Shown: positions 16,223 through 25,914, numbered from the stretch's first letter. The stretch is 41,950 nt of DNA from Acinetobacter sp. (GCA_030152605.1 JASLJB010000298.1:1-41950); one strand, 5' to 3'. The notes: generated from the sequence alone by a model not told the origin. A program made the numbers and translations.

Positions 16223-19200
16223 ATGTCTACGCTCACCACCTTAAAGCAGCTTCTGGCGCAACGTATCTTGATTATTGATGGTGCGATGGGCACCATGATT
16301 CAGCGTCATAAATTTGAAGAAGCTGATTATCGCGGTGAACGTTTCATCGATTGGGCCCACGACCTAAAAGGCAATAACGACCTATTGGTACTGACTCAGC
16401 CTGATGTGATCCAAGGCATTCACGAGCAATATCTTGAAGCCGGTGCCGATATTATTGAAACCAACAGCTTTAACGGCACACGCGTCTCCATGTCTGACTA
16501 TCATATGGAAGCGTTAGTGCCTGAGATCAACCGTGAAGCCGCCCGTCTGGCCAAAGCCGCGTGTGAAAAATATTCCACCCCAGACAAACCACGTTTTGTG
16601 GCTGGGGTGTTAGGACCCACCTCGCGTACCTGTTCGATTTCCCCAAACGTCAACGACCCTGCCTTTCGTAATATCAGCTTCGATGCACTCAAAGAAAACT
16701 ATATCGAAGCCACACATGCCTTGATCGAGGGCGGTGCCGATATTATTTTGATTGAAACCGTATTCGACACCCTCAACTGTAAGGCGGCGATCTTTGCCGT
16801 CAAACAAGTGTTCCATGAGATCGGGCGTGAACTGCCGTTGATGATCTCCGGTACCATTACCGATGCTTCGGGTCGTACCCTCACCGGCCAAACTGCCGAA
16901 GCCTTCTGGAACTCAGTGCGTCATGGTGACTTACTTTCAGTCGGTTTTAACTGTGCGCTTGGTGCCGATGCCATGCGACCGCATGTCAAAACCATTGCTG
17001 ATGTAGCCGAAGTGTTTGTTTCTGCACATCCAAATGCGGGCTTACCGAATGCCTTCGGTGGCTATGATGAAACCCCGGAACAAACCGCAGCCTTCTTAAA
17101 AGAGTTTGCCGAAAGTGGTTTGATCAATATTACTGGCGGTTGTTGCGGCACCACGCCGGATCATATCCGTGCCATCTACCAAGCCGTAAAAGATATCAAG
17201 CCGCGCCAGATCCCAGAGATCAAGCCTGCCTGTCGCCTCAGTGGTCTTGAAGCCTTTAATATTGATGAAAATTCACTCTTCGTTAACGTCGGTGAACGCA
17301 CCAACGTGACCGGTTCAAAAAAATTCCTACGTTTAATCCGCGAAGAAAACTTTGCTGAAGCGCTGGATGTGGCGCGTCAACAAGTCGAAAGCGGCGCGCA
17401 AGTCATCGATATCAACATGGATGAGGGCATGCTGGACTCGCAAGGCGCGATGGTGCATTTCCTCAATCTGGTAGCCTCAGAACCGGATATCTCACGTGTA
17501 CCGATCATGATTGACTCCTCAAAATGGGAAATCATCGAAGCGGGACTCAAATGCGTACAAGGTAAATCGATCGTTAACTCGATCTCACTCAAAGAAGGCT
17601 ATGACGAGTTTGTGCATAAAGCGCGTCTCTGTCGCCAGTATGGTGCCGCCGTCATCGTGATGGCCTTTGATGAAACCGGTCAGGCCGATACCGCTGCGCG
17701 TAAACGTGAAATCTGTAAGCGCTCTTATGATGTTTTGGTCAATGATGTCGGCTATCCAGCGGAAGATATTATCTTTGATCCGAACGTCTTTGCGGTGGCA
17801 ACCGGGATCGAAGAACACAACAACTATGCAGTCGATTTTATCGAAGCCACCGGTTGGATCAAACAAAATCTACCGCATGCGATGATTTCTGGTGGGGTCT
17901 CCAACGTTTCCTTCTCCTTCCGTGGTAACGAACCGGTGCGTGAAGCGATTCATGCCGTGTTCTTGTACTACGCGATCCAGCAAGGGATGACCATGGGCAT
18001 CGTCAACGCCGGTCAATTGGCGCTATATGACGATATTCCGAAAGCGCTCAAGGATGCGGTTGAAGATGTGATCCGCAACCAGAACCAAGGCGAAACGGGT
18101 CAAGATGCCACCGAGAAATTACTCGAAGTGGCTGAACAATACCGCGGTCAAAGCGCAGCACAAAAAACCGTCGAGAACTTAGAGTGGCGCAACGAGTCTG
18201 TTGAAAAACGCCTTGAATATGCCTTGGTCAAAGGCATTACCAGCTTTATCGATGTAGATACCGAAGAAGCACGACTCCAAGCCAAACGCCCACTGGATGT
18301 GATCGAAGGCCCACTGATGGATGGCATGAACGTGGTCGGTGACTTATTTGGTGCCGGTAAGATGTTCTTGCCACAGGTCGTGAAGTCGGCTCGAGTAATG
18401 AAGCAAGCCGTAGCATGGCTAAACCCCTACATCGAAGCAGAGAAAACCGGCAGCCAATCCAAAGGTAAAGTGTTGATGGCCACCGTTAAAGGTGACGTAC
18501 ACGATATCGGTAAAAATATCGTCGGCGTGGTCCTCGGCTGTAATGGCTATGACATCGTCGATCTCGGGGTGATGGTGCCGGCTGAGAAGATTTTACAAAC
18601 TGCGATCGATGAAAAAGTCGATATCATCGGTTTGTCGGGGCTGATCACGCCGTCTTTGGATGAAATGGTATTTGTGGCCAAAGAAATGCAGCGCAAGGGT
18701 TTTCATGTACCGCTATTGATCGGTGGTGCAACCACTTCAAAAGCACATACCGCGGTCAAGATCGATCCGCAATATTCCAATGATGCGGTGATCTATGTGG
18801 CCGATGCATCCCGTGCAGTGGGTGTTGCCACCACGCTACTCTCGGCAGAGATGAAACCCAAATTTGTGGCTGAGCACCGTGCTGAATATGCCAAAGTGCG
18901 CGAACGGATTGCCAACAAACAACCCAAAGCCGCCAAGCTCAGCTATGCCGAATCGATTGAAAATGGTTTAAAAATTGATTGGACACTGCACCCACCCGTG
19001 GCGCCCAAGATGCAAGGCATCGAGGTCTTGACCGAATATCCACTTGAAACCTTGTTGCCGTATTTTGACTGGACCCCCTTCTTTATCTCATGGAGCTTGG
19101 CCGGTAAATTCCCACGCATCCTAGAGGATGAGATCGTCGGTGAAGCGGCACGTGACCTCTATCAACAAGCTCAAGAGATGCTCAAAGACATTATCGACAA

Positions 19201-19915
19201 CAAACGCTTTGATGCCCGTGCAGTGTTTGGGATCTACCCTGCACAGCGCGTGGCCGCAGATAGTGTTGCCGTCTATGCAGATGAATCACGTCAACAGCCA
19301 ACACATCGCTTTGAACACATCCGCCAGCAGTCAGACAAAGTCACGGGCAAGGCCAACTTCTCCTTGGCCGACTTTGTCGCCACTGTTGATCAGGGCCAAG
19401 ACTACCTCGGTGGTTTTACCGTGTCGATCTTCGGTGCCGAAGAAATGGCGCATGAATACAAAGCCCAAGGCGATGATTACTCTGCGATCTTGGCGCAGTC
19501 TTTGGGTGACCGCTTTGCCGAAGCCTTTGCTGAACATCTGCATGAACGGATTCGTAAAGAATTCTGGGGCTATCAAGCTGATGAACAACTCAGCAATGAA
19601 GAACTGATCAAAGAGAAATATGTCGGAATTCGTCCAGCACCAGGCTATCCAGCCTGCCCTGAACACTCTGAAAAAGCAGTACTCTTTGATTGGCTAGGTT
19701 CAACCGACAAGATCGGCACTCAGCTCACCAGCAGTTACGCCATGTGGCCACCTTCAAGCGTCAGCGGTTTTTACTACAGTAACCCGCAGTCCGAGTATTT
19801 TAACGCCGGTAAAATCTCACTGGATCAGCTTGAAGATTATGCACAGCGTAAGAATTGGAGCTTGGATGTTGCCAAGCGTTGGCTCGCGCCGAACTTAGAT
19901 GATTCGATTAATTAA
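16223..19915 (+). CDS. metH: Cobalamin-dependent methionine synthase
   Basis: A full-length 1230-aa MetH, which transfers a methyl group from 5-methyltetrahydrofolate through cobalamin to homocysteine to make methionine. Domains in order: homocysteine-binding barrel (about 1-325) with zinc ligands Cys244 in GFNCALG and Cys307/Cys308 in GGCCGTT; pterin-binding barrel (about 350-615, opening NVGERTNVTGSKKF); cobalamin-binding cap (about 650-740); B12 Rossmann domain with DVHDIG at 758-763, whose His760 is the lower cobalt ligand; and the AdoMet-binding reactivation domain (about 900-1230, including RPAPGYPACPEH). Numbering is within three residues of E. coli MetH. Only a weak GGGA lies upstream of the ATG. 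The gene stands alone; a metF is not in the window. Confidence 0.98.
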   Translation: MSTLTTLKQLLAQRILIIDGAMGTMIQRHKFEEADYRGERFIDWAHDLKGNNDLLVLTQPDVIQGIHEQYLEAGADIIETNSFNGTRVSMSDYHMEALVPEINREAARLAKAACEKYSTPDKPRFVAGVLGPTSRTCSISPNVNDPAFRNISFDALKENYIEATHALIEGGADIILIETVFDTLNCKAAIFAVKQVFHEIGRELPLMISGTITDASGRTLTGQTAEAFWNSVRHGDLLSVGFNCALGADAMRPHVKTIADVAEVFVSAHPNAGLPNAFGGYDETPEQTAAFLKEFAESGLINITGGCCGTTPDHIRAIYQAVKDIKPRQIPEIKPACRLSGLEAFNIDENSLFVNVGERTNVTGSKKFLRLIREENFAEALDVARQQVESGAQVIDINMDEGMLDSQGAMVHFLNLVASEPDISRVPIMIDSSKWEIIEAGLKCVQGKSIVNSISLKEGYDEFVHKARLCRQYGAAVIVMAFDETGQADTAARKREICKRSYDVLVNDVGYPAEDIIFDPNVFAVATGIEEHNNYAVDFIEATGWIKQNLPHAMISGGVSNVSFSFRGNEPVREAIHAVFLYYAIQQGMTMGIVNAGQLALYDDIPKALKDAVEDVIRNQNQGETGQDATEKLLEVAEQYRGQSAAQKTVENLEWRNESVEKRLEYALVKGITSFIDVDTEEARLQAKRPLDVIEGPLMDGMNVVGDLFGAGKMFLPQVVKSARVMKQAVAWLNPYIEAEKTGSQSKGKVLMATVKGDVHDIGKNIVGVVLGCNGYDIVDLGVMVPAEKILQTAIDEKVDIIGLSGLITPSLDEMVFVAKEMQRKGFHVPLLIGGATTSKAHTAVKIDPQYSNDAVIYVADASRAVGVATTLLSAEMKPKFVAEHRAEYAKVRERIANKQPKAAKLSYAESIENGLKIDWTLHPPVAPKMQGIEVLTEYPLETLLPYFDWTPFFISWSLAGKFPRILEDEIVGEAARDLYQQAQEMLKDIIDNKRFDARAVFGIYPAQRVAADSVAVYADESRQQPTHRFEHIRQQSDKVTGKANFSLADFVATVDQGQDYLGGFTVSIFGAEEMAHEYKAQGDDYSAILAQSLGDRFAEAFAEHLHERIRKEFWGYQADEQLSNEELIKEKYVGIRPAPGYPACPEHSEKAVLFDWLGSTDKIGTQLTSSYAMWPPSSVSGFYYSNPQSEYFNAGKISLDQLEDYAQRKNWSLDVAKRWLAPNLDDSIN

Positions 19916-19951
19916 TTCGAATCAAAGCGCATAAAATAAGACTCAAAATAA

Positions 19952-19982
19952 AACCCTCATCGGCGTAGTCGTGATGGGGGGT
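19952..19982 (+). terminator. Imperfect hairpin after metH
   Basis: AACCCTCATC pairs imperfectly with GATGGGGGGTT, with an 11-base loop, about 36 bases after the metH stop. The T tract is poor, so its terminator role is tentative. Confidence 0.4.
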
Positions 19983-20013
19983 TAAAATAAACAACCCAAA
20001 TCGCAATAAGCAA

Positions 20014-20511
20014 CTAGCAATCCATCAAACGCTCGACAAACAATATCCCATTTAAATGATCGACCTCATGCTGCACGATCCGTGCAGGAAAGCCGTAGTA
20101 GCGGCTTTCGATCTGCTTGCCCCTCAAACTCTGATAGCGAACCGTAATGCTTTCTGCGCGGCGCACCATGCCGCGTTGATCCGGCACACTCAAACAGCCC
20201 TCCTCACCGACACAACTTTCTGTAGACATGGCGATGATTTCAGGATTAATCATCAACACCGCCTCCATCTCAGGCGCATCTGGATAACGAGGATTGGGCC
20301 GTGAAGCCACGATAATGATACGTTTTGACAAATACACTTGCGGTGCGGCAATCCCCACACCATTGCGCTCTAGCATGGTGGCATATAAAACCTGACTGAA
20401 CTGCGCCAGCCATTCACTCCCCAACTCCTCTTCTGCAACAGGCGCGGCCTTGAGTCCAAGAATCGGCTCACCACGCTGGGCCACACTGAGACCCGCAAAA
20501 CTCTTTGGCAT
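20014..20511 (-). CDS. def: Peptide deformylase (paralogue)
   Basis: A 165-aa metalloenzyme that removes the formyl group from N-terminal formyl-methionine. All three motifs are intact: I GVGIAAPQV, II EEGCLS (metal-binding Cys), III QHEVDH (two metal-binding His and catalytic Glu). The frame is open to 20580, but the ATG at 20511 is certain enough: AAGGAGGG lies four bases upstream (20516-20523) and homologous deformylases start just before the FAGLS-type segment. In Acinetobacter relatives the main def gene is normally beside fmt; here no fmt is present, so this is probably a second deformylase. The C-terminus ends soon after motif III (FVERLMDC), without the long C-terminal helix of the main E. 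coli-type enzyme. Confidence 0.92.
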   Translation of the reverse strand: MPKSFAGLSVAQRGEPILGLKAAPVAEEELGSEWLAQFSQVLYATMLERNGVGIAAPQVYLSKRIIIVASRPNPRYPDAPEMEAVLMINPEIIAMSTESCVGEEGCLSVPDQRGMVRRAESITVRYQSLRGKQIESRYYGFPARIVQHEVDHLNGILFVERLMDC

Positions 20512-21529
20512 ATAACCCTCCTTACTTAAATTACACCAGCAGTCACTCACGATGTAATGCAATGACGCATAACGCTGCATCTACATCGCTCACTGCCATC
20601 AGCAGCACCAAGCAGTACACCTTAGAGCTGAGCTGCATACTACGCATAACCATTTTATCCAGCTTTAGGCTCAAGATAGAGAGTACAAACACAGCGCTAA
20701 ATTGGAAATTTAAACCGCCTCAAAACTGCTGCTCCAGCCTCAAACTAAAACCCGGCATCTGATCGCAATCTCGGCATGACCGTATCAATTCAGGCACTGC
20801 AAGACCTGCTGCCGGATCAGACACGACCCAGCAAACCAAGCCGCTTTTACTCAGGATCAGATTCAGTACAGAAATGATCATGGCCTTGCGCCATTGCTCA
20901 GTATAAATGCACACAAAGCTTCAGCGCATCGATGTTTGCCGCAAAAAACAAACAGCTGGTCGATTTATTGGCGTACCTATGCTGGATGGTGCAGTGAGCA
21001 AATAACAGCGTCAGAACAACGCAACCTAGTTAACGAAATATGCCCAATAAAACGCGGTCGTGAATCAGGCATCGCCCTACATCAAAACCAAATATCAATG
21101 CAAGTGAAACATCGTTACTCAAGCCCGGCTAAATTTGTGTGTAAATTTTACACTGTAAAAAAACGCAAAATATTTAGAATGGTCATTAAAAACCAAGTAT
21201 TTTAGTCAGAAAAATAACTGAGAACTAACAATGACACAGATTGACCGTCACGACTGACGCTCACAAAATTCAGTGGTTTTATTGACCATTAAATAAAGTA
21301 AATGCTCTAAAAAACAGGCATACAAAAGTTTACATTTTATGCAGAACAACAACACAAACTCACATTACTTAATGGTTTCCTCATTTCAAACTCCTATAAT
21401 GCACCCTCTTTAGAAAAGATCACTTTACATACAATCCTTAATTAACTGTAATTCAAGTTATATGTATTGTTCTCATTTCTAAGGCTTTAAAAGACAATTT
21501 AACTTTGCATTTAACTCCTTGGTGAAAAC
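20512..21529. other. About 1 kb without a convincing gene
   Basis: Short frames exist on both strands (for example 20894-21205 plus and 20720-20914 minus), but none has a plausible ribosome binding site, recognisable family or normal composition. The part next to def is moderately GC-rich and could be remnants of a lost gene. The part from about 21100 onward is very AT-rich and reads as the upstream control region of the fimbrial operon. An 8-bp inverted pair AATGGTCA (21178-21185) and TGACCATT (21283-21290) lies within it. Confidence 0.55.
21395..21400 (+). promoter_or_regulatory. Candidate -10 box of the fimbrial pilin gene
   Basis: A perfect TATAAT lies 129 bases before the pilin ATG in AT-rich sequence. 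No matching -35 is found at normal spacing, suggesting activator dependence if it is used. The leader would be about 120 bases. Confidence 0.4.
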
Positions 21530-22087
21530 ATGAAAATTAAAACTTTGCTACTCCCTGCTTTAACCTCTTTGGGTCTTTTTTCAACTTTGGCGCACGCTGA
21601 TGATTCTGTCGTTAACATCGTCAATGGTGGCAATATTCAATTCACCGGTAAATTCGTCAATGCGGCTTGTGCTGTCAGCCTTGAAAGCGAAAATAAAGTG
21701 GTTGAATTGGGTCAGTACCGTACAGCGGCTTTGACCTCTGCTGCGCAAAACACCACCAACATTCCTTTTGATATCAAACTCACAGACTGTGATCCTGAAG
21801 TGTCTAAAACAGCACAGATTGGTTTTAACGGTGTCGCAGACAGTGATGACAGTACTTTGTTCTCTGTAAATTCAAGCGGTAACAGCAAAGCAGCGACAGG
21901 TGTGGGTATCGAAATCTTAGATGCAAAACAAAAAGTTTTGTCTCCGAATGGCGATTACTCAAATGCTCAAGCGCTGATTGCTGGCGACAATACCTTTAAC
22001 TTTTTGGCACGTTATAAATCAACAGCTGCAACTGTCACTGCGGGTCAAGCCAATGCCGATGCGACATTCCTCGTACGCTACGAATAA
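21530..22087 (+). CDS. Major fimbrial subunit, type 1 (FimA-like) pilin
   Basis: A 185-aa secreted pilin and likely the main shaft subunit of a chaperone-usher fimbria. A signal peptide ends at THALA-type sequence (LFSTLAHA, cleavage before DDSVV). The mature protein shows the incomplete Ig fold of type 1 pilins: a disulphide pair (Cys in VNAACAVSLE and in LTDCDP), a beta strand GNIQFTGKFV at the N-terminal donor region, and the conserved C-terminal beta-zipper ending in Tyr (ADATFLVRYE). The start has GGTGAAAAC before the ATG, nearly identical to the context of the chaperone start. It is first in the fimbrial cluster and separated from the chaperone by 484 bases, a usual arrangement allowing the pilin to be expressed in excess. 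Confidence 0.92.
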   Translation: MKIKTLLLPALTSLGLFSTLAHADDSVVNIVNGGNIQFTGKFVNAACAVSLESENKVVELGQYRTAALTSAAQNTTNIPFDIKLTDCDPEVSKTAQIGFNGVADSDDSTLFSVNSSGNSKAATGVGIEILDAKQKVLSPNGDYSNAQALIAGDNTFNFLARYKSTAATVTAGQANADATFLVRYE

Positions 22088-22571
22088 TCGCTGTTAAGGA
22101 AGCATGCTTTGATCTCAGGGACGAGATTCCCTATTCAAAACAGCATTCCCCATGCAAAGCACCCCGATATTGTTTCGTTAAGCCCTCTACCCTGTGGCAA
22201 ACGATTTAAAACTGATGAGATAAACCACCCTTTAGCTGATCTAGTTTTTAATGATTGTATAAATTTCACCCTTACTCAGGGATATTTTAAAAGTATTTTT
22301 CAACGTTTTCGCTTTGCGACTGTTTTGAATAGTTTTGGCTGTTTAGCTTTATTTTTTAGTTTTTAGCTTTTGATTTTTAGTTTTAGTTTTAGTTTTAGTT
22401 TTAGTTTTAGTTTTTGATTTTTAAGCTTTTGATTAGATCGCTTTGCTTTTTGAGCTGTTTTCGTTTTGAGCTTATGTATTGCTGTTTGAGTTTATATAAA
22501 TAGAAAAATCAACTTTTATGATTGTTTATGAATGATTTTAATCATTTTTATTGAAAAGGCGTGGTGAAAAT
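22088..22571. other. 484-base gap between pilin and chaperone genes
   Basis: An extended AT-rich non-coding stretch within the fimbrial cluster. A short frame at 22109-22366 has no ribosome binding site and no pilin-like features. The main structure is the TTTTAG tandem repeat listed separately, embedded in a T-rich tract from about 22340 to 22440. No classical terminator is seen after the pilin gene, so read-through or an internal promoter remains open. Confidence 0.6.
22375..22410 (+). repeat. TTTTAG hexamer tandem repeat (six perfect copies)
   Basis: Six perfect copies of TTTTAG run from 22375 to 22410, and degenerate units (TTTTTAG, TTTTTG, TTAGCTTT) flank both sides. The tract ends about 160 bases before the chaperone start. 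Such short tandem arrays can change copy number by slipped-strand mispairing. Being non-coding, a change would alter spacing or leader length, not reading frame. Confidence 0.85.
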
Positions 22572-23264
22572 ATGTTTCGTTCCAATCTCAACCGCTTATG
22601 TTTCATGCTGATCTTATTTTTATTTTCAAGCCACCTTTATGCGCAAGGCGGTATTGCCCTCGGCGCGACACGGGTGATTTATTCTCTGGGGAATAAGCAA
22701 ACCTCTCTCCCAATTCAAAATAGTAGTTCTAAGCAACGCTATTTAATTAATGCTTGGATCGATGATGCCAATGAAGTTAAAACCAAAAACTTCATCGTCA
22801 CACCACCGCTATTTGTCAACGAACCCAAAACAGAAAATACCCTGCGGATTATGTATGTCGGTCCTGACTTGCCGACGGATCAAGAATCGCTGTTCTATCT
22901 CAACGTTAAAGCCATCCCTGCCATCGATAAACAAGACATCGAAGGCAAGAATGTCTTACAGCTGGCGATTTTGTCGCGGATTAAATTGTTTGTTCGTCCA
23001 CAGAAATTAGACATCGATGTGGAAGATGCCGCCAAACTGCTGAGCTTTAAAAGTTCTACAGCAGGCATCACGGTACATAATCCAAGTCCCTATTATATGA
23101 CCTTGGTACATCTCAGTTCAGGCCCACACAAAATGGACAGCGTGATGGTGGCACCGAAAGCGTCGATCGATATTAAAACCGCCGCCAAGAGCAGTGATAT
23201 TCACTTTCAATTTATCAATGATTATGGCGCACTGTCTGAAGTGTTAATTCAACCGATTCATTAA
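22572..23264 (+). CDS. Periplasmic fimbrial chaperone (PapD/FimC family)
   Basis: A 230-aa periplasmic chaperone that binds pilin subunits by donor-strand complementation and delivers them to the usher. After a signal peptide ending in SHLYA (before QGGIALG), the two Ig-like domains follow. The first contains ALGATRVIYS and the family signature LRIMYVGPDLPTDQESLFYLNVKAIP-type segment; the G1 strand LQLAILSRIKLFVRP carries the alternating hydrophobic residues that complete the pilin. The second domain starts near ITVHNPSPYYMTL, also conserved. The ATG at 22572 is chosen over a TTG at 22551 because it is preceded by GGTGAAAAT and gives a normal signal peptide. It is followed after 28 bases by the usher. 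Confidence 0.94.
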   Translation: MFRSNLNRLCFMLILFLFSSHLYAQGGIALGATRVIYSLGNKQTSLPIQNSSSKQRYLINAWIDDANEVKTKNFIVTPPLFVNEPKTENTLRIMYVGPDLPTDQESLFYLNVKAIPAIDKQDIEGKNVLQLAILSRIKLFVRPQKLDIDVEDAAKLLSFKSSTAGITVHNPSPYYMTLVHLSSGPHKMDSVMVAPKASIDIKTAAKSSDIHFQFINDYGALSEVLIQPIH

Positions 23265-23292
23265 CTGAAGCTTTGGCAGCGGCAGGATAAAT

Positions 23293-25914
23293 ATGTATCA
23301 CATCGCTCAGCAGGGTCTAAAAGATCGCCTCGACAATGCGAAGGCGGTGATCGTTCAGCGCCTGACACTTCTGAAACTTGCTGTGCTGATGACATTTGCT
23401 GTGCTGCTGTGTTCATCCAATGCAATGGCCGATACCTATTTTAATCCCGCCTTTTTATCTGAAGATGTCGCCAGTGTTGCTGACCTGAGCCGCTTTGAAC
23501 AAGGTAAACAACAGCCTGGTCAGTATTATTCTGATATTTACGTCAATGAACAATTCGTGCTGGCCCAAGATATCGAGTTTATCGATGCCAGTGAGAGTAT
23601 CCAAGCTTCGAGTGGATTAATCCCCTGCCTCAATATCGAGCTGCTACAACAATTTAATATCAGCCCTGACAAACTCAGTCTGGTGACGGATGAGCGCTGT
23701 GTTTTTTTAAATGAACTCATTCCTGAAGCAATCGTGGGCTTTAACTTTAATACCCAAAGACTGGATATTAATATCCCGCAAGCTTGGTTAACCAATCAAG
23801 TCAAAGGCTATATTCCTGTGTCCGAATGGGATCAGGGCATCAATGCCGCGACCCTAAACTATAGCTTTAGTGGTAACAATGACGATGACGGCAATAACCA
23901 ATTTCTACTGCTCAACTCAGGGATTAATCTCGGTGCTTGGCGATTTAGAAATAATAGCTCATGGGTCCATAACCGCTATAAAGACCAAACTCATCAACAA
24001 TGGTCGAGTATTAGTAGTTATGCGCAGCGCGCGCTGATTCCATTAAAGAGTGAGTTGATTATTGGTGATAGTCATAGTTCCTCTGCGGTGTATGACAGTT
24101 TGGGCTTTCGCGGGATTCGTTTATATAGTGCTGAACAAATGTATCCCGACACGCTACAAGGCTTTGCACCAACCGTTCGTGGTATTGCCAATTCACGCGC
24201 GCGAATTTCGGTTAAACAAAATGGTTATGTGGTCTATCAAACCCAAGTACCGCCCGGCCCTTTTGTATTAAGTGACTTAAGCCCGACCATGTCCAGTGGT
24301 GATCTCGAAGTCAATATTGAAGAAGAGGATGGCAGTAGCCGCAGCTTTCAAGTGCCTTACTCCACCATTCCGATTTTACAGCGCGAAGCACGGATTAAAT
24401 ATGATCTGTTGATGGGAGATTATCGCAGCGGCCATCCAGCACAAGACAATCCTTTTTTTATACAGGCAACGGTTTTGGGTGGATTTTCACATGGTGTCAC
24501 TCTATATAATGGTACGCAGCTCTCGGAAAACTACAAAGCCTTCACCGCGGGTATGGGTAAAAACTTTGGCCGTATGGGTGCGCTATCTATTGATGGTACG
24601 CATGCCAAAACCACACTGGCCGATGACAGTAAATATAGCGGTCAGTCCTATCGTTTTTTATATGCCAAATCCCTGAATGACTGGGGCACGACCTTTCATT
24701 TACTCGGCTATCGTTATTCGACCAAGGGGTTTTATACCTTAGATGAAGCCGCCTATAACAGTATCACCTCAGAAACAGATACCCCCTTATGGAATGCATC
24801 CAACCAAACCATTTATAGTCCCCAAGACCAGCACAATTTAAACTACCGTCGTAAAGGTCGTTTTCAATTTAATATGAATCAGCGCCTTTCCAATTATGGC
24901 TCACTGTATATCTCGACCAACTTTCAAAACTATTGGAATACCGATCTCAAAAACCAAAATTATCAAGTCGGTTATGCCAACCATTGGCGCAGTTTAAACT
25001 ACTCACTGTCGTGGTCACTGACTGAGTCCTTGGGTTTGTCCGATCGTGATCAAATGTTGGCACTCAATCTATCGATGCCCATGAGCGCTTTGTTTAAGTC
25101 TAAGTCAAATTCAAAACGCCTCATCGACCAAACCTATATGAGCGCCAATGTGTCGCAAAACAGCAATGGCAATACAGTTTGGCAAACTGGCCTCAGTGGT
25201 ACTTTATTGGAGGATCGCAATTTATCCTACACCCTGATGCAACATTATAATGATGTGTCGGAATATGCAGCCAGTGCCGCCTTTCAATATAAGACCCCAT
25301 ACGCCAATTTTGGCGCCGGTTATTCGTCATCGAACAGCAATAGCAATACGCACTATGAAATCTCAGGCGGCATACTCGCGCATGCCAATGGCGTGACCTT
25401 TGGCCAACCGCTTGGCGATACCAATATTTTGGTCCAGGCGCCGGGTGCGGTACATGTCGCGCTTGAAAATCAAACCGGTGTCTCTACCGATTATCGCGGT
25501 TATGCCGTCATGCCTTATGCCACGGTTTATCGTAAAAATCGTGTGGCACTCGATACCAATACCATGCGTGACAACACTGAAATTTTAAATAACGTCAAAA
25601 GTGTGGTACCGACCCAAGGCGCGATTGTCAGAGCCAGTTTCGATACCAAAATCGGTTATCGCGTGCTGCTCAATATCCAACATCAAGATCGCAGTGTGCC
25701 CTTTGGGGCATCCATTGTGGAAAAAAACTCCGGCGTGATGAGTATCGTCGGTGAACAAGGCCAAGCCTATTTGAGTGGTTTACCGCTCAAAGGTTTGATC
25801 GTGGTGGAATGGGGCAATCGTGCAGATGCGCAATGTAGCGCGCACTACGATTTATCCAATGACAAGCCAGCTCAAGAGAGCGCGATGCGTAATATTCAAC
25901 TGCACTGTGAATAA
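23293..25914 (+). CDS. Fimbrial outer-membrane usher (FimD/PapC family)
   Basis: An 873-aa outer-membrane pore that receives chaperone-subunit complexes and assembles them into the fimbria. The signal peptide is long (about 46 residues, ending SSNAMA before DTYFNP). The N-terminal chaperone-binding domain includes FNPAFLS, ADLSRFE and QPGQYYSDIYVNE. The barrel, with the plug and hallmark segments such as SYAQRALIPLKSELIIGD, GFAPTVRGIA and VYQTQVPPGPFVLSDL, runs through the middle. The C-terminal domains include APGAVHVALENQTGVSTDYRG-type sequence and end with the conserved Cys pair (DAQCSAHY and QLHCE). Length is normal for ushers. AGGA lies five bases before the ATG at 23293. Confidence 0.95.
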   Translation: MYHIAQQGLKDRLDNAKAVIVQRLTLLKLAVLMTFAVLLCSSNAMADTYFNPAFLSEDVASVADLSRFEQGKQQPGQYYSDIYVNEQFVLAQDIEFIDASESIQASSGLIPCLNIELLQQFNISPDKLSLVTDERCVFLNELIPEAIVGFNFNTQRLDINIPQAWLTNQVKGYIPVSEWDQGINAATLNYSFSGNNDDDGNNQFLLLNSGINLGAWRFRNNSSWVHNRYKDQTHQQWSSISSYAQRALIPLKSELIIGDSHSSSAVYDSLGFRGIRLYSAEQMYPDTLQGFAPTVRGIANSRARISVKQNGYVVYQTQVPPGPFVLSDLSPTMSSGDLEVNIEEEDGSSRSFQVPYSTIPILQREARIKYDLLMGDYRSGHPAQDNPFFIQATVLGGFSHGVTLYNGTQLSENYKAFTAGMGKNFGRMGALSIDGTHAKTTLADDSKYSGQSYRFLYAKSLNDWGTTFHLLGYRYSTKGFYTLDEAAYNSITSETDTPLWNASNQTIYSPQDQHNLNYRRKGRFQFNMNQRLSNYGSLYISTNFQNYWNTDLKNQNYQVGYANHWRSLNYSLSWSLTESLGLSDRDQMLALNLSMPMSALFKSKSNSKRLIDQTYMSANVSQNSNGNTVWQTGLSGTLLEDRNLSYTLMQHYNDVSEYAASAAFQYKTPYANFGAGYSSSNSNSNTHYEISGGILAHANGVTFGQPLGDTNILVQAPGAVHVALENQTGVSTDYRGYAVMPYATVYRKNRVALDTNTMRDNTEILNNVKSVVPTQGAIVRASFDTKIGYRVLLNIQHQDRSVPFGASIVEKNSGVMSIVGEQGQAYLSGLPLKGLIVVEWGNRADAQCSAHYDLSNDKPAQESAMRNIQLHCE

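Noticed and set aside
19128..19607. A 159-codon frame inside metH
   Set aside because: It is a shifted frame within the conserved reactivation domain of metH.
20720..20914. A 64-codon minus-strand frame with a helix-like opening (IISVLNLILSKSGLVCW)
   Set aside because: It is somewhat more protein-like, but there is no start signal and no recognised family. It may be a gene remnant, not annotated as such.
20894..21205. A 103-codon plus-strand frame upstream of the fimbrial cluster
   Set aside because: Its composition is not protein-like, it has no ribosome binding site, and no family resemblance is seen.
22109..22366. An 85-codon frame between the pilin and chaperone genes
   Set aside because: It would start at a TTG without a ribosome binding site, has no signal peptide or pilin features, and runs into the T-rich tract.
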